Positions 8,489 through 12,662 of a DNA stretch of 12,662 nt are shown here, one piece after another (position 1 is the stretch's first letter; every line of letters begins with the position of its first letter). A program made the position numbers and the translations under genes. Source of the stretch: DASVEE01 sp036399695 (GTDB lineage Bacteria > Acidobacteriota > Thermoanaerobaculia > Gp7-AA8). Under the pieces are notes generated by a model. That model saw only the letters and a program-made list of their open reading frames with translations, did no database searches and was not told where the DNA came from. Location of the stretch: the NCBI GenBank assembly GCA_036399695.1, contig DASWMP010000230.1, forward strand, positions 1 to 12,662, read 5' to 3'.

Positions 8489-9191
8489 CGGCGATGTGCA
8501 GACGGAAGATCAGTTTGTGCCGGTAGTGATGGTCGAACATCGTGTGCACGTCAGGGTACCGGAACTCGGCGCGGAGCGGGTCGTACGTGACCCACCCCGA
8601 ACGCCGCAGAGGCTGCACGGACGGCAGCAAGCCGGCAGATGCAGCGGCTTCCATGATCTCCAGCGGCGCGTGATCGTAGACGCGATGCCCCGCCGTGATG
8701 AGTTGCGGCTTCCACTGCTGCCAGAGCGGGTTCTCCGCGTGGCAACCGAGCACGATGTACGCGGCACCAGCATTCCTGATTGCCGAACGAACGCGGCCCA
8801 TGAAGCTGCGCAGATCGCTTTCGAGATACAGCGTCTCATGGCTCGTGATGAGATCAATTCCGGCAGCGGGGACGCGCGCCCAGTCTGCTGGATCGAGGAG
8901 CGTCACTCTTTCGGCGGCGCCGCTCAGCCGCTGCGCGGCGGCCGCTCGCGCGGCGGCGAGGGGCTCGATTCCGATCAGCGCCGCAGCACGGAAACGGCGG
9001 CTGAGTTGCTGAAGCAATCCGCCGGTGTGGCAGCCGATGTCGAGAATCGCCGTCGGCGCCTGCACGCCATCGCGCTCGATGTGCGCGATCAGCGCCGACC
9101 AGAACGACTCGTTCACGGTCGGCAGTTCGTCGTCGAGCGCCGGATCACTGAAAAACGTCCGGCGCTCGACGGTCGAATCATCTACGGGCAT
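8460..9191 (-). CDS. Class I SAM-dependent methyltransferase, about 243 aa (second gene of the operon)
   Basis: A soluble Rossmann-fold methyltransferase. Motif I is AILDIGCHTGG at about residues 48-58, followed by the second-strand motif ALIGIEPL (71-78), whose Glu would bind the SAM ribose. Further strands are DLITSHETLYL and AAYIVLGCH. The sequence is quite different from the other methyltransferase in this operon, so this is not a recent duplication. I chose the ATG at 9191 (MPVDDSTVERR). A TTG at 9206 would add five residues but has the GGAG of the region directly against it, so it lacks room for ribosome binding; the ATG is about 15 nt from that GGAG, which is long. With the ATG start the gene overlaps the upstream small gene by 10 nt. 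The acceptor is unknown; by context it acts on the product of the same pathway as the oxygenase. Confidence 0.87.
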   Translation of the reverse strand: MPVDDSTVERRTFFSDPALDDELPTVNESFWSALIAHIERDGVQAPTAILDIGCHTGGLLQQLSRRFRAAALIGIEPLAAARAAAAQRLSGAAERVTLLDPADWARVPAAGIDLITSHETLYLESDLRSFMGRVRSAIRNAGAAYIVLGCHAENPLWQQWKPQLITAGHRVYDHAPLEIMEAAASAGLLPSVQPLRRSGWVTYDPLRAEFRYPDVHTMFDHHYRHKLIFRLHIADDRTSAARD

Positions 9192-9667
9192 CGCTGGGAC
9201 GAGCAACTCCGGGCGAGAATGTCGCCTGCCGTCGGGTCAATCCCGAAGTTCCACATGAACAGCTCGACCGACTCACGGAACGCTCTCTCGAGCGCGGCCT
9301 GATCCTCCGGTCCGCGCATGCCAAAGTACGGGAAGTGATGCAGCAGCTGGCCGAAGACCAGCTCGCAGTCTTTGGCGTACGCACGGGTGTCGAGGATATG
9401 CGCGTGCCAGAACGAGTCGATCGGACCCGTCGGGCAGATCTTCTGATCCGGGTAGCGGGCGTTCAGCGCCAAGAACTTCCGATACAGCGACTCCACCTCA
9501 TCGGTGAACTCGGCCGTCCAGTTGTGCTCCTCCATCAGCTTTCGCTTGAGCATCGTGAAGTCGAGCTGGTTGACGCGATCGAACGCCGTACGAAGGGCAT
9601 CGTCGGAGGCGATCATCGCCTGGGCGCCTTCGAAAGAGACGACGTCAGCGCGGTCAAATGTGTTCAT
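9182..9667 (-). CDS. Small GRDP/DUF1399-like protein with WHxH motif, 161 aa (first gene of the operon)
   Basis: This short protein matches the bacterial relatives of plant glycine-rich-domain proteins (DUF1399). The key segment runs from PIDSFWHAHILDT (residues 82-94) through the following AYAKDC, and then LHHFPYFGMRG (109-119). The clustered histidines (H88, H90, H110, H111), with W87 and C101, could form a metal site, but no biochemical role is established for the family as far as I know. It ends in a short tail with two cysteines, DILARSCSSQRCP (149-161). No signal peptide or membrane helix is evident. ATG at 9667 is preceded by AAAAAAGGAG at 10-nt spacing, the best ribosome-binding site in the operon, consistent with its being the first gene. 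Its stop overlaps the next start. Possible roles are a partner or carrier protein for the downstream enzymes or, more speculatively, a ribosomally made substrate modified on its C-terminal tail. Confidence 0.75.
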   Translation of the reverse strand: MNTFDRADVVSFEGAQAMIASDDALRTAFDRVNQLDFTMLKRKLMEEHNWTAEFTDEVESLYRKFLALNARYPDQKICPTGPIDSFWHAHILDTRAYAKDCELVFGQLLHHFPYFGMRGPEDQAALERAFRESVELFMWNFGIDPTAGDILARSCSSQRCP

Positions 9668-9702
9668 CTTCGTGGAACTCCTTTTTTCGCTTGAAACCAG
9701 CA

Positions 9703-9708
9703 GTTATA
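9703..9708 (-). promoter_or_regulatory. Possible -10 element for the five-gene operon
   Basis: On the minus strand, TATAAC preceded by TG lies 36 nt upstream of the first gene's ATG and just ahead of its strong AAGGAG. It matches a sigma70-like -10 box at five of six positions. No convincing -35 is present: TTCAGG at 16-nt spacing is the best I see. The gap upstream of this operon (9668-9834) is the only sizeable one on this strand before the NTPase, so a promoter is expected here. Confidence 0.35.
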
Positions 9709-9803
9709 CACCCGCGGGGCAAGACCTGAACAGTTCGTGGAGTGTGAAATTCCTCTGCCCGCTCGAAGAATGCCCAACGCAGGTACACCGAACGAGTGGC
9801 TGT

Positions 9804-9831
9804 CCCGGCGCGCCTCCGGTAAGTCGCCGGG
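9804..9831. other. GC-rich hairpin between the membrane-protein gene and the operon
   Basis: CCCGGCG at 9804-9810 pairs perfectly with CGCCGGG at 9825-9831 around a 14-nt loop, just past the stop codon of the membrane-protein gene. Neither strand has a T-run after the stem, so it is not a canonical intrinsic terminator. It could still slow transcription or protect the 3' end of the upstream mRNA. Confidence 0.3.
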
Positions 9832-9834
9832 CTG

Positions 9835-10959
9835 CTATCCGACTGCGCCTATCACCTCTCGCAACGCGCGTATCGCTTCCTGAGGGACCTCGGCCATTCC
9901 GTCATCGGGTATCCTGATGACGCCCAACTGCAGCAGCGCGCCGAGAACGCGTAAGTCAGGCGAGTGCGAAACGATATGTCGCGCTTGCCGCACCGCGAGG
10001 TCATCCGCCGGCAGCTTGGCACCTCTCGTCGGCAGGTGAGATTCGGTTAGGGCACGGTTCCACACCGTTGGGTGAGCGTTCACTATCCGCACGGTAGCGT
10101 TGAGGCGGTTCGTGTCGCTGACAAGCGATAAGCTTTTGAGTAGCGCGTCGCGGCCGCGGTCTACGTACAGTTTCAGCCACGGCTCGTGAAGCGGTGACGA
10201 CAGATCACTTCTGGCCCCGAGAGAATCTGCGAGTCGTTGACGTCCTTTACGGCGCTTCTTCTCGGCGACATCGGCGACGGCGATCCCTAACGGCCCGACA
10301 AGACTCAGCGCTAAAAAGAAGGCTATTGTGTAGATCACTGCCCGAATAGGGTGTACCCATAGGGGGCCTTCGTAGATCAGGCGCCATCTACTCACCTTCG
10401 GAGACTCGGTAGCTACTTCAACCGGTATCTCGTCTACACCAGCGATTTTCCCGAATGACTTCACGCGTGGAGAACTGCCCTTCGTGTGCACGATAGTGGA
10501 CTCGACCACAACGTACTTCCCACGTTCCAGGATCGGCTTGTCAAATACAAGAGCGTCACCTCGTATTACAGGATTCAGCGCTCGCGCAAGGTACGCGCTG
10601 TTCGCGGTGGCAACGCGAGCCTCGACGATTCGGCCGCCTTCGACGCGGAATCCCCACGGTTCCCGCTGATCGTAGTGACCTTGCAGAATGTCGAAATGAC
10701 CAGTGTTTTCCACGCGAACGGCGACTATCCGCAAGTTCGAGTTTGTTTGCTGGAGATCCTCGCCTCGAAAGATGAGCTGCAGATCGCGGCGAGGCGAGTG
10801 TACGTCTAGTACATTCGCCTCGCCGACCACGGTCATCGTTACTTCGGTTCGCTTCTGTACCATTGCGGAGTAGCCAATGGTAAGGAGCGTGATCATGGTT
10901 CCAATCAATGACCACGCAAATTGCTTTTCTCTCTCCAAGAGCCATGAGCCAACACCCAT
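9835..10959 (-). CDS. Membrane protein with two TM helices and a large intervening domain, 374 aa
   Basis: Family not recognised. The N-terminus is short and charged, followed by a first hydrophobic helix at about residues 14-34 (AWSLIGTMITLLTIGYSAMV). Residues about 35-204 form a beta-rich domain containing RIVAVRVENTGHFDI, which resembles beta-sandwich modules in membrane-anchored proteins. A second hydrophobic helix is at about 205-230 (IRAVIYTIAFFLALSLVGPL). It is followed by a strongly basic stretch (EKKRRKGR), which by the positive-inside rule places the C-terminal 140 residues in the cytosol and the 35-204 domain outside. The C-terminal part is helical and ends in a small helix-turn-helix-like segment (VLGALLQLGVIRIPDDG). 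No ribosome-binding site precedes the ATG at 10959. The gene is separated from the operon by 167 nt, and nothing ties it to that pathway. Base composition looks less GC-rich than the operon, closer to the NTPase gene. Confidence 0.75.
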   Translation of the reverse strand: MGVGSWLLEREKQFAWSLIGTMITLLTIGYSAMVQKRTEVTMTVVGEANVLDVHSPRRDLQLIFRGEDLQQTNSNLRIVAVRVENTGHFDILQGHYDQREPWGFRVEGGRIVEARVATANSAYLARALNPVIRGDALVFDKPILERGKYVVVESTIVHTKGSSPRVKSFGKIAGVDEIPVEVATESPKVSRWRLIYEGPLWVHPIRAVIYTIAFFLALSLVGPLGIAVADVAEKKRRKGRQRLADSLGARSDLSSPLHEPWLKLYVDRGRDALLKSLSLVSDTNRLNATVRIVNAHPTVWNRALTESHLPTRGAKLPADDLAVRQARHIVSHSPDLRVLGALLQLGVIRIPDDGMAEVPQEAIRALREVIGAVG

Positions 10960-10965
10960 AGGTGA

Positions 10966-10971
10966 ATTCTA
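10966..10971 (-). promoter_or_regulatory. Possible -10 element giving a leaderless membrane-protein mRNA
   Basis: On the minus strand, TAGAAT (five of six matches to TATAAT) ends 6 nt before the ATG of the membrane-protein gene. Transcription from it would begin at or next to the A of the ATG, which would explain why no Shine-Dalgarno sequence is visible. The -35 region is weak (TTGCGC at 15-nt spacing). Confidence 0.3.
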
Positions 10972-11067
10972 CACTCACGACACTACGCGCAACGTTTCAC
11001 CCCATGGGAGTTGAGCTGATGCGCATCGACCTCTCCGTTGGCGCCGATGAACTCTACATCGCCCGTG

Positions 11068-11325
11068 TCACTTCGGCAGCAACGCGCGCAGATCCGCCTT
11101 GTCGAAAGCGCCGACGAGGTCCATCACCTTGCAGTCGAGGGCGACAGCTAAGCGGATGATTGTCGTCAGGCTCGGCACCTTGAAGCCGTGCTCCATGTTG
11201 CTGATGTACGTCAGCGACATGCCGGCCAGATCGGCGACCGCTTGTTGCGTGAGGCCGCGCTTCTGACGAACCTCTCGCAGGCGACGCCCGAACAGTTCGC
11301 CTTCCGGTTGTGTCGTTTGCGTCAT
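11068..11325 (-). CDS. XRE-family helix-turn-helix regulator, 85 aa
   Basis: A small cytosolic DNA-binding protein made almost entirely of one lambda-repressor-like (Cro/C1-type, HTH_3) domain. The five-helix core runs from about residue 10 to 70. FGRRLREVRQKRG is followed by the helix-turn-helix LTQQAVADLAGMSLTYISNMEHG and the usual PSLTTIIRLAVALD. The C-terminus is only about 15 residues long, so there is no ligand or protease domain. The ATG at 11325 has AGGGG about 10 nt upstream. It is transcribed divergently from the HTH/RHH-SymE-like pair, with 71 nt between the two starts (taking the ATG at 11397). Those 71 nt carry two operator-like sequences, so it probably represses itself and the facing operon. 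It could be the antitoxin-type regulator of that operon or a repressor left by a mobile element. Confidence 0.88.
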   Translation of the reverse strand: MTQTTQPEGELFGRRLREVRQKRGLTQQAVADLAGMSLTYISNMEHGFKVPSLTTIIRLAVALDCKVMDLVGAFDKADLRALLPK

Positions 11326-11339
11326 TTCGCCACGCCCCT

Positions 11340-11353
11340 TGCTCTTTTGAAGG
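11340..11353. promoter_or_regulatory. Operator-like site 1 (degenerate copy)
   Basis: TGCTCTTTTGAAGG matches the first eleven bases of the palindromic site at 11363 except for one position (TGCTCTNTTGA), with a decayed right arm. It lies in the divergent region between the XRE gene and the rightward operon, 23 bp from the second site by start position, about two helical turns. It is a likely lower-affinity binding site for the XRE protein. Confidence 0.4.
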
Positions 11354-11362
11354 GAATTGATG

Positions 11363-11376
11363 TGCTCTATTGAGCA
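11363..11376. promoter_or_regulatory. Operator-like site 2 (palindrome)
   Basis: TGCTCTATTGAGCA has perfect 5-bp arms (TGCTC/GAGCA) around a 4-bp spacer, the size and form of a typical XRE-repressor operator. It lies about 20 nt upstream of the ATG of the rightward operon and 38 nt upstream of the XRE start. Binding here would be well placed to block both promoters. The assignment rests on symmetry, position and the second copy at 11340. Confidence 0.5.
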
Positions 11377-11396
11377 AAAGAACGAGGAACGAAACC

Positions 11397-11882
11397 ATGC
11401 CCGACCAAGACCTCATCAACCGCATCCGAACCATTTTCCTCCACCAGCGCCCGCACGTCACGATCGCCGAGGCTACGGTACTCCTCGGCTGGTCTCGTGG
11501 GGAGATGTCGCAGGCGATTGCTGCGGGGGAGGTGGAGGTCAACGCGACCGCCGTCGGGAAGTGGCTCTGGCGGGAGGAGTTGATGGCGAAGGCGCTGGAA
11601 CTCTGGTCGCCGGAGGCGATCGAAGAGGCGCTCGGGGCGGAGGCGGAGGGGGTGTTGCCGGAGGCGGTGCGGTTGATCGACCTGCATGTCCGGCTGCCGC
11701 GTCATCAGGTGGCGATGCTGGCGCATCTCGCGGAGCGCGAGCAGACCACGGTCAGCGGAGTGCTGGCGCGGGAGCTGGACGGCGTGGCGAGTGCGCACGC
11801 GGACGAGCTCTCCTGGGCCGTGGCCGGGTTCGCGGACGCGCTGGCGTGGCCGGATGCGGAGGGGGCGCAGCTTCCCTGCTGA
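11397..11882 (+). CDS. Small putative DNA-binding protein with HTH and ribbon-helix-helix-like segments, 161 aa
   Basis: The N-terminal part (about 18-44, HVTIAEATVLLGWSRGEMSQA followed by IAAGEV) looks like an excisionase/MerR-type winged helix motif that recognises DNA. The segment at about 95-128 (DLHVRLPRHQVAMLAHLAER followed by EQTTVSGVLAREL) resembles a ribbon-helix-helix: a short VRLP strand, a helix, then a TVS turn and second helix, as in CopG/Arc-type antitoxins. I chose the ATG at 11397 because GAGGAA lies 7 nt upstream; a TTG at 11370 in frame would add nine residues but overlaps the operator palindrome. It is followed 33 nt later by the SymE-like gene, so the two form an operon. 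By analogy with antitoxin-toxin gene order, it may control or neutralise the downstream protein; that is inference. I recognise no characterised homologue. Confidence 0.75.
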   Translation: MPDQDLINRIRTIFLHQRPHVTIAEATVLLGWSRGEMSQAIAAGEVEVNATAVGKWLWREELMAKALELWSPEAIEEALGAEAEGVLPEAVRLIDLHVRLPRHQVAMLAHLAEREQTTVSGVLARELDGVASAHADELSWAVAGFADALAWPDAEGAQLPC

Positions 11883-11915
11883 GGGCTGCCAATCGACGCC
11901 TGCCGAGGAGAGACC

Positions 11916-12191
11916 ATGCCGAAGAAAACTGCCGCGCCGATGCCGCATCCCCTCCCGCCCAGCCGTCGCGGCGGCATGGACGGGCTGCGCGAGCTGACGG
12001 TCACGACGCTCCATCGCACCAGCGCCGGGCGCGGCGGGCGCGAAGAGGCGGTGCCCTACCTGCGCATCTCCGGACGCTGGCTCGAGCAGTACGGGCTCAC
12101 CCGCGGCTGTCGCGTGGTCGTCTCCGGCGAGCCGGGGAAGCTCGTCCTCACCGTCGCCGCTGCAGCCGGCGCGTCCTTGGCGCGCGGCTGA
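11916..12191 (+). CDS. SymE-like toxin-family protein, 91 aa
   Basis: The core at about residues 44-80 (EAVPYLRISGRWLEQYGL, then TRGCRVVVSGEPGKLVLTV) matches the SymE family (PF08845), whose hallmark is an (I/L)RLSGxWLexxGF-type segment followed by a GkLvlt strand. SymE has an AbrB-like fold. In E. coli it is an SOS-induced toxin whose translation is blocked by the antisense RNA SymR; it has been described as affecting RNA and, more recently, as a nucleoid-condensing protein. The N-terminal 25 residues are basic and Pro-rich and outside the domain. The length is close to that of other family members. GGAGAGACC precedes the ATG and gives a good ribosome-binding site. It is the second gene of a rightward operon behind the HTH/RHH protein. 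I see no clear SymR-type promoter on the opposite strand, so a protein antitoxin upstream is the alternative. Confidence 0.8.
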   Translation: MPKKTAAPMPHPLPPSRRGGMDGLRELTVTTLHRTSAGRGGREEAVPYLRISGRWLEQYGLTRGCRVVVSGEPGKLVLTVAAAAGASLARG

Positions 12192-12552
12192 GCGGAACAC
12201 GCCGGCTCTCGCGTGGCGGCCGGTCGCGTGGATGCGGTGCACGAGCGGGTGAATCTCGCGCGGACGGCCATGACTCCGAGCCGCGGCGGCGTGAATCCCG
12301 TCCATGGACGCATGCATGCGACCGCGCGTCGGGTGAATCCCATCCTTGGGTCGGATTCACGCGACCCGGCGTCACCTGAATCCCATCCCCGGATCGGATT
12401 CACTCGATCGTGCATGGGATCAATCCCATCCATGGACACATGCACGCGATCGCCGATCGGGTGAATCCCATCCATGGATCGGATTCGCCGTCGCGGCGCA
12501 CTGAGAAAGAACCGACGATGAGGCCTCCGGACATCTGAGCCTTCCTGTCAAG
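12192..12552. other. Non-coding stretch between the SymE-like gene and the transposase tail
   Basis: About 360 bases without a credible gene. It holds a short GC-rich spacer with a CCGGC/GCCGG pair, the 42-bp repeat array, and about 65 bases (12489-12552) between the last repeat and the transposase stop. The last part probably belongs to the non-coding end of the insertion sequence. I see no T-rich terminator. Confidence 0.6.
12249..12488. repeat. Six imperfect 42-43 bp tandem repeats with dyad symmetry
   Basis: Units begin GTGAATC or a variant at 12249, 12291, 12333, 12376, 12419 and 12461, so the spacing is 42, 42, 43, 43 and 42 bp. The best-kept part is GTGAATCCCATCCATGGA. The second half alternates between CATGCA and GATTCA followed by an acidic-looking CGCGAYCG core. 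Several units are self-complementary: GTGAATCC pairs with GGATTCAC in unit 3, GAATCC with GGATTC in unit 6 around the palindrome ATCCATGGAT, and CGCATGCATGCG is a palindrome in unit 2. The array starts about 60 nt after the SymE-like stop and ends close to the transposase tail. Period 42 keeps reading frames open across units, but the 43-bp steps break them, so the open frames here are not convincing genes. The unit could be a structured RNA, a protein-binding array or an insertion target. Confidence 0.8.
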
Positions 12553-12662
12553 TCACGCGGCAGCGTTGGCCAGGGTTGAGCCTCGCCTAGCGAGCTGCTG
12601 CAGATAGCGAGCTTCGTCATAAGCGGTGCGGTTCTTCCAGCAGGCGTAAAGGAGGCGGATCC
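12553..12662 (-). CDS. IS110-family transposase, C-terminal 35 residues (5' part outside window)
   Basis: The minus-strand frame is open from the window edge to TGA at 12555-12553. The readable residues are IRLLYACWKNRTAYDEARYL followed by QQLARRGSTLANAAA. The pattern of an aromatic-Cys-Trp-Lys turn, then YDEARYL and a basic RRGS tail, is the usual C-terminus of IS110/IS116/IS902-family transposases, which are RuvC-DEDD recombinases guided by a bridge RNA from the non-coding end of the element. The catalytic DEDD and Ser domains lie outside the window, so it cannot be told whether the element is intact. The assignment rests on this short tail alone. IS110 elements lack terminal inverted repeats and usually insert at specific sequences; here the gene ends about 65 bp from a palindromic repeat array. 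Confidence 0.65.
   Translation of the reverse strand, partial: IRLLYACWKNRTAYDEARYLQQLARRGSTLANAAA

Noticed and set aside
7875..9302. 475-codon open frame on the plus strand
   Set aside because: It is antisense to three well-supported genes, is rich in Ser/Arg/Ala, and has no recognisable domain; such long open antisense frames are usual at this GC content.
9804..9831. Intrinsic terminator
   Set aside because: The stem is strong but neither strand has a T-run after it; kept only as a hairpin.
11357..12379. 340-codon plus-strand frame and 316-codon minus-strand frame over the SymE-like operon
   Set aside because: Both give low-complexity Gly/Arg/Ala or His/Arg-rich translations and cut across the HTH/RHH and SymE-like genes, which have real domains and good ribosome-binding sites.
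12213..12464. Open frames over the 42-bp repeats that read as repeated peptides such as RVNPIxG or MDGIHP
   Set aside because: A period of 14 codons keeps frames open by default, the 43-bp steps shift the repeat between frames, and no start with a ribosome-binding site is seen.
12249..12488. CRISPR array
   Set aside because: The units are imperfect, the would-be spacers resemble one another and also carry palindromes, and no cas gene is near.

Overview
This is a GC-rich bacterial window. The domain families and the accessory character of the content fit a soil-type, non-enteric bacterium. An acidobacterial origin would be my guess, from the look of the small HTH/SymE-like pair and the GTGAATCCC repeats, but that is a weak inference and nothing in the window (no rRNA, no housekeeping gene) settles it. 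Almost everything left of about 11.3 kb reads leftward on the minus strand. The far right holds a short rightward operon, a repeat array and the tail of a transposase.

Region 1 (about 9.67 kb down to 2.65 kb, minus strand) is a tight five-gene operon. In order of transcription it encodes: a small protein with a GRDP/DUF1399-type WHxH motif; a class I SAM methyltransferase; a clavaminate-synthase/TauD-like Fe(II)/2-oxoglutarate oxygenase; a very large UvrA paralog of 1415 aa; and a second SAM methyltransferase. Neighbouring genes overlap by 10, 29 and 4 nt, or are separated by 2 nt, so the five products probably act together. Two methyltransferases plus an oxygenase look like tailoring enzymes for a small molecule or peptide. 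The UvrA paralog resembles the dedicated UvrA-like resistance proteins found with DNA-binding natural products. I see no NRPS, PKS or obvious scaffold-forming enzyme, so the substrate is unknown.

Region 2 (2.61 kb down to 1) continues in the same direction after only 39 nt. It holds a 762-aa P-loop NTPase with clear Walker A and B motifs, then an unrecognised helical protein that starts on the codon after the NTPase stop and runs off the window. This pair could be the tail of the same transcript or a separate conflict/defence-type module.

Region 3 (9.8-11.0 kb, minus) is one membrane protein with two transmembrane helices and a large domain between them. The NTPase and this gene look less GC-rich than the operon between them; I judged this by eye and did not compute it.

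Region 4 (11.07-12.19 kb) is a regulatory/addiction-like locus. An XRE-type repressor gene faces a rightward pair: a small protein that appears to combine an HTH with a ribbon-helix-helix segment, and a SymE-like toxin-family protein. The divergent intergenic region carries two related operator-like sequences.

Region 5 (12.25-12.66 kb) has six imperfect 42-43 bp tandem repeats with strong dyad symmetry, then the C-terminal end of an IS110-family transposase on the minus strand.
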